Source: Haloferax mediterranei ATCC 33500 (lineage in GTDB: Archaea; Halobacteriota; Halobacteria; Halobacteriales; Haloferacaceae). Taken from it: DNA of 64,000 bases. A model generated the notes under the pieces. That model ran no database searches. It had not been told where the DNA came from and saw only the letters and a list, made by a program, of their open reading frames with translations. The translations under genes and the position numbers were made by a program. Positions 18,763-27,713 of the stretch are shown here, one piece after another; the stretch's first letter is position 1; every line of letters starts with the position of its first letter. The stretch spans positions 1,612,001 to 1,676,000 of the forward strand of contig NC_017941.2 of the NCBI RefSeq assembly GCF_000306765.2, in the 5' to 3' direction.

Positions 18763-19662
18763 TTAGACCGCCAGTTCGGTCTCTAACTCCGGCGACGAAA
18801 TCACCCGTTTAACCGTCTCGGCTGCGGGTGTCGCCTCTGCGACGTTCTCCATCAGGACGGTCTCGCTCGGGAAGAGGTTCTCACCGAGGACCAAGCCGTG
18901 TTCGCGGGCGGTCGAACCGGTCATCGTGAGATACACGCCGAGACCGGTCTCCGCGATGGCAGCCTCTTCTTCCGGTGCACCGTTGGGGTACGCGAAGGTA
19001 ACGTCGTCGAGACACCGTGTCCCGAGGACCGCCTCGACGAGTCGCTCGTATCGCGGCGAGATACACAGGTCACCCGCGTAATCGGCGACGAAGTCCCGGT
19101 CGAGGTCCGAACCCGGTGGGAGGATTTCGGGGTCCGCCATGAGCGTGTGATAGACCGTGTCCCCGAGTCCGGAGACGACCCGAACGTCGGTGTCCATCGG
19201 GTCGATACGGGAGTTCACGTCCTCGATGCTGCCGAGACCGTCAGGTCGGAGTTTGACGACCTCTTCGAGAACGAGGTCGGCGCTGTCGAACCCGAGCCCG
19301 AATTCATGGGTTCTGAGCGCTCGAAACGGCTCTTCTCGGCCGACGAGGTGGATATTCACACCGTCGAGTTCGAAGACGACGCTGTCGAAGACGATGCGCC
19401 GCGGCATCCCGTCGCGGTCGTCGCGCAAGAGTGTGTACTCCGGCGCGGTCGGGTCCGCGAGGTCGCTGTAGTCCGCGAGTCGCTCGTACACGTCATGTTC
19501 CGGATGGGTATGGCCCTTCGTGACCGACTTCTCGAATCGGAGAGTCGAGGTGATTTCGTCTGCCACCTGGGCGATGCTCTCGGTCGTGGCGAACCGTTCG
19601 AGCACCGCTTCGAGGGGGCGGCCCTTCCGCGGAACGGCGACGCGCACCGTCTCTGTCATCAA
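18763..19662 (-). CDS. HisG-like (ATP phosphoribosyltransferase-like) protein
   Basis: A 299-residue protein. The start (VRVAVPRKGRPLEAVLERF) resembles the opening strand and loop of HisG. Near the C-terminus AAIAETGLGVYLTMTGSTAREHGLVL matches the HisG phosphate-binding E/D-x-x-x-TG-x-TLR-x-x-GL region. The middle is divergent and contains a KGHTHPEHDVYERL insertion. True HisG starts histidine biosynthesis by joining ATP and PRPP; this divergent copy may bind other ligands. Confidence is moderate on fold and low on reaction. Confidence 0.5.
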   Translation of the reverse strand: MMTETVRVAVPRKGRPLEAVLERFATTESIAQVADEITSTLRFEKSVTKGHTHPEHDVYERLADYSDLADPTAPEYTLLRDDRDGMPRRIVFDSVVFELDGVNIHLVGREEPFRALRTHEFGLGFDSADLVLEEVVKLRPDGLGSIEDVNSRIDPMDTDVRVVSGLGDTVYHTLMADPEILPPGSDLDRDFVADYAGDLCISPRYERLVEAVLGTRCLDDVTFAYPNGAPEEEAAIAETGLGVYLTMTGSTAREHGLVLGENLFPSETVLMENVAEATPAAETVKRVISSPELETELAV

Positions 19663-19740
19663 CGGATGGATGTGGTGGCCCGCTAAACAGATTGCGCTTC
19701 GGGAAAACGCTGTTCGAGTGTGAAATCGAGCGACGGTCGC

Positions 19741-21828
19741 TTACTCGTCTACCGGTTCGCCGCCCATCCCGGTCCCGAACGCACCCGCGAGGCGTTCGCG
19801 GAAGGTTTCGAGTTCGGCGACGGTTTCGTTCAGGTCGTCGATATCGGCACGGAGGTCGTCGATGTCGTCGCCAGCGGCAACGTCTTCGATACGCTCCTGA
19901 ACGTCCGAGAGGCGCGAATCGATGGATTCGCGCGTGTCGACGATATCCCCGTCGAGCGAGGCGATATCCTCTCGAATCTCTCCGACTTCGTCGTGGAGTG
20001 TCGATGCGGTCTCCTGCGCATCGGTCGTGTCGCTCTCGACGCGTTCGAGTCGGTCGGTCGTCTGGGTGAGACGATTGGAGAGTGTATCGAGCTGTTCGCG
20101 AATGGAGCCGAATTCGCCCTCGCGCTCGGAGAGCGTCGATTCGATGCTATCGAGACGGGCGGAGCCAGCCTGAATGTTCCGCGAGGCGTCTTCGAGACGT
20201 TCGTCGTAGGTATCCAACTGGTCGTCGTAGCCCTCCAGACGCGCATCGTGGCTTTCGAGCTGTTCGTCGTAACCCTCCAGCCGTTCGTCGTGTGCTTCGA
20301 GCGTTTCAGCTTGGTCGTCCAGTCGGTCGCCCTTCGAATCGAGGTCAGAAGAGAGGGCTTCGAGCCGGCCGTCGTGGTCGTCGAGGCGGCTCTCCGCATC
20401 GGCGACCTTCGATTTGACCCGTTCGCTCCGTTGGTCGACGGTGGCGATTGTCTCTTCCGCCGATTCGAGGCGCGAGGTGGCGTCGTCGACCGACTCGACG
20501 GCTCCGTCGACCATCGAGTCGAGTGCTTCGAGGTCCTCGCGGAACTCGGCCATCTCGTCGCGGAACTCGGAGACGAGTTCGTCGGCCGTGCCCTCCTCGT
20601 CGATGAACTCGGCGAGCGCGTCGGAGTACGCCGCGAGGTCTTCCATCTGCGACTGGAGTCGGCGGATGCGGACGTCGGTGCTGCGGCGGGTCTCGGCGTC
20701 GACGGCCTCACGCAGAACCTCGAGGTCCGACTCGTCCGCCGAACCACTGCGAATCTCGGCTGCGAGTGCGGAGACGAGTCCGCCCTCAGCGGCTGCAGGT
20801 GCCGAGCCTGCGCCGGCAGCGGTGGTTGTAGTGTCGGTGTCAGTCGTTGTGGCGGTGTCGGCTGTCGTTGTGGCGGCGTCGGCTGTCGTTGTGGCGGCGT
20901 CGGCTGTCACCGCATCGTCAGTCGCCGTAACGTCTTGGGTAGCGTCTTCATCCGCAGCGTTTGCGGCGTCTACTTCAGCGTCCGCGTCGCTGGCAACGTC
21001 GGGTTCTTCGAGGTGGGCGGTCACTGCCGGTGACGTGTCGTCTGCAACCGCTCGGGGACCGGGTTCGTCGGATACCGCTCCATCGTCGAGAATCTCCGCG
21101 TCGGGTGACGGCTGGGAGATAGTGTCGTCGGCGCCGACAGTGTCGTTACCTGCGTCGGCAGCGGTTTCATCGTCTGCCCCGAAAGCCGCAGCGAGGTCGT
21201 CGTCGGTCGGCGTGTCGCCAACTCGGGCGTCGCCGGTCGGGGAATCGCCAACCGGAGCGTTCCCGGTTGGTGTCTCGTCGGTCGACTGAGCTTCGGCAGC
21301 CACCTCGTCGTCCGCGTCGGCGTGTTGGTCGATGATTTCCCCCTCATCATCGTCCGTTTCCTCGTCGGCCTGAAGCGGCGCGCGGTTTCCGGCGAGCACG
21401 TCGCGCACCAATTGACTGCGGTCCTCCCCAAGGATGTCGTCGATGTCTTCGGGGTCGATACCGCCGTCGACCGGAATCCGTTCGAGCGTCGGCTCTTCGA
21501 GGAAGTTGGTGCGGTCGTGGCCGTCGGTGATTCGGATACCGTAGACCGTGACGAGTTCTTCGCCGGGTTCGAGCGTCCGCTCGTACTCGACGCGGTGGTC
21601 CTTGTAAGCGGTCCAGTTGTCGCTCTCGAATTCGGGGTGGAAACCCACGCTCTCCATCGGGAACGACTCCGGGATTCGGTCGATAACTCGGATGCGGGTC
21701 GGTTCGTCTCGCGACGAGTTGATTACGAACTTGATTGCAGGAACGGGAAACTCGTCGGCGGCGAAGGTCTTTTGGACCGTAACTTCGCCGTCCGAGACTG
21801 ATGTAACCCCTTCGGACTCGCGACTCAT
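19741..21828 (-). CDS. Large coiled-coil protein of unknown function
   Basis: A 695-residue protein from ATG 21828 (MSRESEGV). Residues about 1-130 form a beta-rich domain (VTVQKTFAADEFPVPAIKFVI, RIRVIDRIPES, YERTLEPGEELVTVYGI). Residues 140-340 are an acidic, Thr/Ala-rich disordered region with PTGNAPVGDSPTG and ATTTADAATTTAD repeats. Residues about 370-690 are a long coiled coil with heptad-like DDQAETLEAHDERLEGYDE units. The layout suggests a structural or tethering role. No transmembrane helix is seen. Confidence 0.7.
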   Translation of the reverse strand: MSRESEGVTSVSDGEVTVQKTFAADEFPVPAIKFVINSSRDEPTRIRVIDRIPESFPMESVGFHPEFESDNWTAYKDHRVEYERTLEPGEELVTVYGIRITDGHDRTNFLEEPTLERIPVDGGIDPEDIDDILGEDRSQLVRDVLAGNRAPLQADEETDDDEGEIIDQHADADDEVAAEAQSTDETPTGNAPVGDSPTGDARVGDTPTDDDLAAAFGADDETAADAGNDTVGADDTISQPSPDAEILDDGAVSDEPGPRAVADDTSPAVTAHLEEPDVASDADAEVDAANAADEDATQDVTATDDAVTADAATTTADAATTTADTATTTDTDTTTTAAGAGSAPAAAEGGLVSALAAEIRSGSADESDLEVLREAVDAETRRSTDVRIRRLQSQMEDLAAYSDALAEFIDEEGTADELVSEFRDEMAEFREDLEALDSMVDGAVESVDDATSRLESAEETIATVDQRSERVKSKVADAESRLDDHDGRLEALSSDLDSKGDRLDDQAETLEAHDERLEGYDEQLESHDARLEGYDDQLDTYDERLEDASRNIQAGSARLDSIESTLSEREGEFGSIREQLDTLSNRLTQTTDRLERVESDTTDAQETASTLHDEVGEIREDIASLDGDIVDTRESIDSRLSDVQERIEDVAAGDDIDDLRADIDDLNETVAELETFRERLAGAFGTGMGGEPVDE

Positions 21829-22038
21829 GGCCGCCACTTTCCCGACATACATTATAAAACAACCGGGGAGAGGCAACCCAAGTCGCCGCTGTCTGCCGAT
21901 TCGTCGGTCTCGAATATGCGACTGTCTGCGAGCGAGAACAGTCAGCGTGAAAGTAGGTGACGACGATGTGAGAACAAGTCGGCGCTGGAACCGAATAAAA
22001 AGAAAGCAGTAGCGGGTAGACAGGGCGGGGAGCGTAGT
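21829..22038. other. Intergenic region between the coiled-coil and MBL genes
   Basis: About 210 bases carrying the promoter of the coiled-coil gene (AT-rich ACATTATAAAACA at about 21847-21859 on the plus strand). No gene is supported. Confidence 0.4.
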
Positions 22039-22872
22039 TTACAGGTCGACGCGGTCGCCGATTTCGACGAGTTCGAGTGAACGGGGCGCATCGAAGCTCT
22101 TTGCGTGGTGGTGCAGCACCTTCGGGTCCGAGGTCATGCCCTTCCACATATCCCAGTGCGAGGGAAGTAGTCGGTCGATGTCGAGGTCGTTCGCGGCCTC
22201 GATAACCTGATTTTCGTCGTTGTACCACTTCGTCCGAACGGGTTCGCCGGTCTGTTTGTCCGCAATGTTGGCGATGGTACCGAATGCGAGGACACCGAGG
22301 TCGATGTCGTAGCGGTCGCCGAGGTCGACGAATTCGTCGGACGGCTTGGTGTCGCCACCGTGGAAGAACGTCCCGGACTCGTGTTCGAAGACGTACGAGA
22401 CGGGATGGGTCGCATCGGGGTCGTAGGCGGGTTCGACGTGAACCGTAAACTCGCCGATTTCGATAGTGTCGCCCTCCGTAACCTCCTCGAACTGGTCTTC
22501 AGAGAGGTCGTAATCGTCCAGCCACGCCTCGTCGTCGTAGGCGACCGAAAGTGAGTCGTCGGGGGCGACGAACGTCGCGCCCGTGTTTTCGAGGATTGGC
22601 GCTTGACTCGGACCGTGGACGTGGTCAGTGTGTTCGTGCGTGGCGAGGACCGCATCGGCCTCGGTCACGTCCTCGGGGTCGAACGGAACCGGAACCATGC
22701 GGACCGTCCGCGGCGGGTCGCCGAGTCCGACGTAGGGGTCGATAAAGACCGTCGTTCCCTCACTTCCCTTGAGTACGAAGCCGTTGCAACCCAGATACCA
22801 GATGGCAACCGTCTCGGGGTCGGCCGATTCGACCGCCCGCGGGAGCCAGTCACTCCAGTCGCTGACTGTCAT
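22039..22872 (-). CDS. MBL-fold metal-dependent hydrolase (UlaG-like)
   Basis: A 277-residue metallo-beta-lactamase-fold protein. ATHEHTDHVHG gives the H-x-H-x-D-H metal motif, HGGDTKPSDEF the bridging Asp, and LLPSHWDMW the last His. IDPYVG near the start is typical of the UlaG/L-ascorbate-6-phosphate-lactonase-like branch. The substrate is unknown. ATG 22872 is preferred over a longer form because family alignment begins about there. Confidence 0.85.
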   Translation of the reverse strand: MTVSDWSDWLPRAVESADPETVAIWYLGCNGFVLKGSEGTTVFIDPYVGLGDPPRTVRMVPVPFDPEDVTEADAVLATHEHTDHVHGPSQAPILENTGATFVAPDDSLSVAYDDEAWLDDYDLSEDQFEEVTEGDTIEIGEFTVHVEPAYDPDATHPVSYVFEHESGTFFHGGDTKPSDEFVDLGDRYDIDLGVLAFGTIANIADKQTGEPVRTKWYNDENQVIEAANDLDIDRLLPSHWDMWKGMTSDPKVLHHHAKSFDAPRSLELVEIGDRVDL

Positions 22873-23058
22873 AGAGACGACTCCTTGTGCCGGGAGACTA
22901 AGCGTTGCGTTCTCGGCGATAGAAAAACAGGACGAAAGCGCGTCTCCGATTACCAATTACTGACAACCTATGTCACAATAGACTACCGCCATATATTGGT
23001 AGTATAAGGTTCTACCCCGGCAAACTATTTAGTGGATGCACCCGTCGTTGGAGACATC

Positions 23059-23181
23059 ATGTCAGGCGCTCATAAGCAGACGGCAGATTTCTCGTCGATG
23101 GCCCAGACGATGCGTGCGTGTTCCACGTGGGAGCCGGTTTCCCCCCTCGACGACGACGCACAGCGAACAGACGATTACTAA
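23059..23181 (+). CDS. Possible 40-residue small protein
   Basis: ATG to TAA encoding 40 residues that begin MSGAHKQTADFSSM and end DDDAQRTDDY. It has haloarchaeal composition (acidic tail) and one Cys-Ser-Thr-Trp segment in the middle. A TATTTAG promoter-like box lies about 30 bases upstream. The open frame is short and could be chance. It lies in a 430-base gap that otherwise holds no gene. Confidence 0.4.
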   Translation: MSGAHKQTADFSSMAQTMRACSTWEPVSPLDDDAQRTDDY

Positions 23182-23304
23182 CGCGAGTTTTTCCGTCGAC
23201 TTCGACCGTCCCAGTCGAATCGCCCTCGATTTTATACGCGATGGAGCAGAGCTACCTCCTGTGATACGCTTCGAAATGAAGTCTTCGCGCGAGAGGGCGA
23301 ATCC

Positions 23305-23754
23305 GTGCGCGTGAGTGTTATCGGCGGGAGCACCGTTCCCACGCCGATAGAGTCCCTCGCAGAAGACGTCGGCCGACTCCTCGCACAGCGCGGCCACACC
23401 GTCGTTTGCGGCGGACTCGGTGGCGTGATGGAGGCTGCGTGTCGCGGTGCGAAAGACGCCGGCGGGACGACTATCGGAATCCTGCCGGGTGAGGACCGAG
23501 ACGAGGCCAACGAGTTCGTCGACCTGCCTATCGTAACCGGTCTCGGACACGCGAGAAACGCGCTCGTCGCGATGAACGGCGATGCAGTCATCGCCATCGA
23601 CGGGGCGGGCGGAACGCTCTCAGAGATTGGTTACGGGAGTGTGTTCGACCGACCAATCGCCGGTCTCAAAACACAGCAGGTCGGGGCGCTCGACGGGTTC
23701 AAGTCGTGTGAAACCCCGGAAGAGGCGGTCGAGTTTATCGAACGCGAAGCGTAG
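23305..23754 (+). CDS. LOG-like (TIGR00725-type) nucleotide-binding protein
   Basis: A 149-residue Rossmann-like protein with a GTG start. VIGGST at the start, CGGLGGVMEAACRGAKDAGG in the middle and AIDGAGGTLSEIGYG later match the lysine-decarboxylase-like/LOG superfamily, where GGxGGVM and PGGxGTxxE loops bind nucleotide monophosphates. Here the second loop is GAGGTLSEI. Related proteins hydrolyse nucleoside monophosphates. The exact substrate is unknown. It converges with the CARF-like gene; the stops abut. Confidence 0.8.
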   Translation: MRVSVIGGSTVPTPIESLAEDVGRLLAQRGHTVVCGGLGGVMEAACRGAKDAGGTTIGILPGEDRDEANEFVDLPIVTGLGHARNALVAMNGDAVIAIDGAGGTLSEIGYGSVFDRPIAGLKTQQVGALDGFKSCETPEEAVEFIEREA

Positions 23755-25335
23755 TCAGTCGAGGTCGCGCTCGACGCAGTCGCGGAGTACGTCGTCGACG
23801 ACGGTCTCACAGAAGGATTCCCAGTCGGTAGTCTCGCCCCAGAGTTGCCCCGCATCGGACGGTTCGAGCGCATCTCGACCGTTCCGCCGCTCGCGCGTAC
23901 GAACATAGCCGTTCGCACAGAGTGCCTCGACAGCAACATCGAGACGCGGGCGCAGCGCGTTCGACAATCGTTTTTCGAATCGGTCGCCTTCTTCGCTATT
24001 CCGAGCGATGCGCACACAGAACGATTCGAACGACGACCACGAGTCTTCGTCCCGTGCGCCAGCGACGATACCGTGGTGTTCAGCGCGCTCGCGGAGATTC
24101 GCGGCAACCGCACGTCGGGTTCGGGGGCGCGACCGTGGCGGGCCGGTCGCCAACACGTGAAGCACGGTCGCTTCGAGGTCGCCGAGCGGTGAGAGCGTGT
24201 GACTTTCGAGCGTCAGCGTCGAGTCCCCGCCCACAAGTCCGTTTTCGTCGATTTCGGCGAGTCGGGTTCTCACCTCGTCGGCTCGGCGAACGAGTTCGTC
24301 CGTCGTCTCCGAAACCGGTTCCGCGGCGGACGAGAGGTGCATCCGCGCGTCGAGATACGCGTCGAGGTGCGCTTCGAATCGGTCGAGCGAGTCGAAAAGC
24401 GAGATAGTCGCCTCGTCTTCGAACTTCCCGAAGCGGGCCTCACAACTCGTTCGGAAGCGAGCGAGCAGTTCGTGTGGGTCGTCTTCGACCGGTGAGAGTA
24501 GTTTCGTCTCGGCGTCGAGCCACGATTCGAGAGCGTCGAGAACCGCATTCGGGTCGCGCGTGTCGGACGGGTCAGGACGCGGTTGGTCGGTTTCAACGAG
24601 GTCCACGAGCTGCTCGCGGGCGCGGCCGACGTAGGAAGTCATGGCACCGAGCGGGGAGCCATCCCTCGAACTCGAAACGCGTGCGGGTCGGCTCTGACGC
24701 TGCCCGCGAGACTCACCGCTCGCCTCGGCAAGCGCGTGGCGAAGGTCGGACAGTGCGATACGAAGCGGTTGGGCGACGGCCGCGGCCGCCGGACCGTCGG
24801 CGACACGCTGAAATTCGGACAGTGCCGAAGCAGCGGTCTCCGCTTCTCCGACGAGACCGCGGAGGTCCGAAATAGCGGCGAGGTCACGGCGGTCTGTGGC
24901 CGGGACGGTCAGGATAGTGATAGTCGCGCGGTCAACCTCGCCGCCGTCGACGAGGGCCGTTCGTGCGGCGTAGAACGCAGCGGCGACCTGTGGTGGTGCG
25001 CTGGCGAGGTTCACGTGAACGTTGCTATCAGTGGTCGTCTCGCGCAACAGGCTGGTCGTTGCGGCGTACAACTCTGTGAACGGCGCATCGAACGGAAGTC
25101 GTGTTTCGTCGACGGTGGCGTCGTGACGCCGAGAGAGTTGCTCGATAACGGTCTTGGCGACGTGTGCACTGGTCCGCGGAGCACCAGCTGCACAGTCGTC
25201 CGGGTCGCGACCCTGCTCGGGGTCGGCCTCGTCACGGACCAGACGAACCCGGTCGGCGTCGAAGTCGCCGGCTTCGAGCGGGGTGACGACCCGCTGGACG
25301 TCGAGTCCAAGGACGGAAAGGTGGGTCGTCGGCAT
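23755..25335 (-). CDS. CARF-like N-terminal domain protein with C-terminal winged helix
   Basis: A 526-residue protein. Residues 1-160 have a Rossmann-like layout seen in CARF/HFX_2341-type sensors: a first strand THLSVLGLDVQRVV, a DADRVRLVRDE strand, and a VHVNLASAPPQVAAAFYAA motif equal to the VN-x-S-x-G-x-K loop. Residues 170-390 are mostly helical. The last 130 residues contain a winged-helix-like region (LGDLEATVLHVLATGP, VEALCANGYVRTRERRNGR). The parts resemble the Csa3/DUF6293 regulators, but with a long middle insert. No cas gene is nearby. Confidence 0.6.
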   Translation of the reverse strand: MPTTHLSVLGLDVQRVVTPLEAGDFDADRVRLVRDEADPEQGRDPDDCAAGAPRTSAHVAKTVIEQLSRRHDATVDETRLPFDAPFTELYAATTSLLRETTTDSNVHVNLASAPPQVAAAFYAARTALVDGGEVDRATITILTVPATDRRDLAAISDLRGLVGEAETAASALSEFQRVADGPAAAAVAQPLRIALSDLRHALAEASGESRGQRQSRPARVSSSRDGSPLGAMTSYVGRAREQLVDLVETDQPRPDPSDTRDPNAVLDALESWLDAETKLLSPVEDDPHELLARFRTSCEARFGKFEDEATISLFDSLDRFEAHLDAYLDARMHLSSAAEPVSETTDELVRRADEVRTRLAEIDENGLVGGDSTLTLESHTLSPLGDLEATVLHVLATGPPRSRPRTRRAVAANLRERAEHHGIVAGARDEDSWSSFESFCVRIARNSEEGDRFEKRLSNALRPRLDVAVEALCANGYVRTRERRNGRDALEPSDAGQLWGETTDWESFCETVVDDVLRDCVERDLD

Positions 25336-25415
25336 CTATCTGTCTCATTCGCTACCGGTACCCTGAATGTTGTGGTGATTTCCCCGGCTGTCGTGGCAAA
25401 AATTAGTTTTTGGTG

Positions 25416-25982
25416 TCAGGACAGGGATAGATACGCGTTACGACTGACGACACCGAGTCCGAGTAGGTTAACAATGAACAGGACGAGCGCACCGAAAACA
25501 GGAATAATCGAGAGGAACGCGGTTCCAACTGCGCCGACGACGAGCGCCACGCCGAGCGATGGAGAACGCCCCGTAACCGGAGTCACGACGATAGACCCGA
25601 ACAAGACAGTTGCAACGGCACTGCCGACAACGATTAAGATCACGAATGCCAGAGACTCCAGCAGCACGAGGAGGATGCCGAGAAGCGGGATTAAGGAGCT
25701 CGCAATAATTCCAATCACCACTGCGACAAGGATACCGAAACCCCAGGCAATCGACCGACCGGGAGCGCTCCGGACTTCAGCTATCGAGCCGCGGGTGTAC
25801 TCGGGGGCGGCGGCGACGAGAATCCCACCGACGACGAGATTGATGGCGAAGTTGACACCAGCACGGGCCATCGGTGAGATTTCTGGTGTAGACCCGAAGT
25901 TCTGTGCGGCGGCCGTCCCCGCGAGCGCGAGAACGCCGAGGAGGCTCAGGAGGGTTGGAAGTGATTTTCGTGGAGGGACCAT
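25416..25982 (-). CDS. Membrane protein, unknown function
   Basis: A 188-residue protein starting at ATG 25982 (MVPPRKSL). A signal-like hydrophobic segment ending TAAAQ is followed by four to five transmembrane helices (residues about 40-62, 80-120 and 125-180) rich in Gly/Ile/Leu/Val. The layout resembles haloarchaeal membrane proteins related to bactofilin-associated families, without a catalytic motif. Confidence 0.6.
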   Translation of the reverse strand: MVPPRKSLPTLLSLLGVLALAGTAAAQNFGSTPEISPMARAGVNFAINLVVGGILVAAAPEYTRGSIAEVRSAPGRSIAWGFGILVAVVIGIIASSLIPLLGILLVLLESLAFVILIVVGSAVATVLFGSIVVTPVTGRSPSLGVALVVGAVGTAFLSIIPVFGALVLFIVNLLGLGVVSRNAYLSLS

Positions 25983-26086
25983 GAATGACCGTGAATGGGC
26001 CGACGGCATAGGTATTCTGTTTGATACGTCTTGAAAACGAGAGAGAAGTCAGAACGGAGTCCCGGAGCGAGAGACGCCCGGTTATC

Positions 26087-27121
26087 TTACCACGTACCGT
26101 GGAAGGTGTCGAACTCGAGCGAGTCGAGAGGTTCGTCGCCGACGGCGATGCGGTACTCCTGCGGTGTGAGCATCGGCTTGTGGAAGCGCGGGCCGTCGTC
26201 GGTCGTGATGCGCGGGCACCCCGTGTTGACGAACGCGTCCATGTCGAAGTTACGCAGGCGGTCCGGCGTCACCTCGTCCATGGTAATGAGATAGGCGTTT
26301 TCGTTGTCTTCGAGAATCTTCTCAGCGATTTCCATGCGACCCTGACCGATTTTGGTGCAGAAGATGACGCCCCACTTTTCGGCGTCCATCGCCTTGTGAA
26401 CCGAGGCGTAGCGCTGCTTCATGAACTTCCGCGTGTCGGCGATAGTGACGACATTGTTCACGGGGTCGGCGATGACGACGTTCTTTTCGGGGTGCTCCAT
26501 GGCGAGGCCGAGCGGGTGGAACTTGCCGCCGCCGACGTAGAGCACGTTGTCCGCGGGGATGTCCGCAGAAGCGTAGTTGCAGCCGAGCACCTGTCCTTCG
26601 TAGGTGAGGCGGTCGTCGCCCTTGCGGGTCTGGACGGTGTAGCCGCGCTCTTCGAGCCAGTCGCACATGTCCTCGAACCGGTTCATATGCTGGGCCGTGG
26701 TGACGAGACCGACCTCGTCGCCTTCGAGTTCGTCGAGGGCGTCCTCCATGATGGGGAACGGGTCGACGTTGGAGAAAAGCGGGACGTAGATAATCTTGTC
26801 AGACTCCTTCATCGGCGAGTGGCCGAAGTGGGCGAACACGTCGGTTCGGCGCATGAGGTAGGTGTCAAGGTCGCACGCGCCGTAACACGGCTGTCCCGAG
26901 AGCATGAACGTCACGTCGTCGTCACAGAGCTGTCGGAGGTCGTCGGCGACCGCCGGGCCGCGGCGCTTCAGTCCTTCGGGGAACTGCAGACCGACGCGCT
27001 TGGCGTCTCGTTCTTCGATAGCTTCGACGATGCGTTCGAGTTCGTAGTCCCACTCCCGGTCGTGCTTGAGCGACATCCCGGTATTTCGAAGGTCTCCCTC
27101 CGAGGAGGCGTCCTGACTCAT
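26087..27121 (-). CDS. dph2: Diphthamide biosynthesis enzyme Dph2
   Basis: A 344-residue radical-SAM-like enzyme (2-(3-amino-3-carboxypropyl)histidine synthase). The three cluster-binding cysteines typical of archaeal Dph2 are visible: SGQPCYGACDLD (Cys79 and Cys83, one of them canonical), LGCNYAS, and NTGCPRI. FPEGLKRRGPAVADDL is the first-domain signature. It transfers the 3-amino-3-carboxypropyl group of SAM to a His of elongation factor 2. Length is normal. Confidence 0.93.
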   Translation of the reverse strand: MSQDASSEGDLRNTGMSLKHDREWDYELERIVEAIEERDAKRVGLQFPEGLKRRGPAVADDLRQLCDDDVTFMLSGQPCYGACDLDTYLMRRTDVFAHFGHSPMKESDKIIYVPLFSNVDPFPIMEDALDELEGDEVGLVTTAQHMNRFEDMCDWLEERGYTVQTRKGDDRLTYEGQVLGCNYASADIPADNVLYVGGGKFHPLGLAMEHPEKNVVIADPVNNVVTIADTRKFMKQRYASVHKAMDAEKWGVIFCTKIGQGRMEIAEKILEDNENAYLITMDEVTPDRLRNFDMDAFVNTGCPRITTDDGPRFHKPMLTPQEYRIAVGDEPLDSLEFDTFHGTW

Positions 27122-27335
27122 TGAAGCCCCCTAACGGACGAAGCGGTTTAACGACGGTGTTTTCCCACGATTGAGCGTCACACACCCGCACACAGACGGG
27201 TTTCATCGAAATGTCGTGACCGCGGGGCCGGCTGAGCCGACACGCTCCGAACGTAACCGACGTACTCCACACGCTCGTGCAATCGTCTCGTCACCCCCCG
27301 GAGGTGATTACCGATATGGTAACATATCAAAGCAC

Positions 27336-27611
27336 ATGTCACACGACACCAATGAACATGATGATAGCACCGAGCACAGCCACGAATCCATCGATGCCGA
27401 ACATATCCACGAAGCGACCAGTGGCGAGCCACTAACCGAATGTCCGGCCTGCGGAAAACCCATCGAGGGTGTGGACGACCTCGAACGCGGTGAGACGGTC
27501 CCCGAAATAACCTCGATGGAGAAGCGCAGCGTCATGGTCGGACGGAAGTCGAACGACCTCTGGATGTGTGAAGGATGCGGAGCAACTCTCGGTGTTCGCA
27601 TTCGAGATTAA
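27336..27611 (+). CDS. Small zinc-ribbon protein
   Basis: A 91-residue protein starting at ATG 27336. A His/Asp/Glu-rich N-terminus (THE/HEHIHE) precedes two CxxC pairs, CPACGKP and MCEGCGAT, about 45 residues apart, which would form one zinc ribbon. Function is unknown. An AT-rich promoter (GATATGGTAACATAT) lies just upstream. Confidence 0.65.
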   Translation: MSHDTNEHDDSTEHSHESIDAEHIHEATSGEPLTECPACGKPIEGVDDLERGETVPEITSMEKRSVMVGRKSNDLWMCEGCGATLGVRIRD

Positions 27612-27713
27612 TTCCTGAGTAGGCATCCCATAACGGGCAGAATTGGACTGGTGTCACCCGGTTACACTCCCGCCACTCGGGGGTTGAAGCCGAACGACGG
27701 CTTACTCCCATTC

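Noticed and set aside
19720..21033. A 437-residue open frame on the plus strand
   Set aside because: It is entirely antisense to the coiled-coil gene, arises from its GC-rich third positions, and has no domain-like content.
23036..23314. A 92-residue open frame overlapping the possible 40-residue gene in another phase
   Set aside because: Its composition (Arg/Ser-rich, no helix or domain) is that of a random frame in GC-rich DNA.
24583..26034. A 483-residue open frame on the plus strand
   Set aside because: It spans two genes on the other strand and has no start context or family content.
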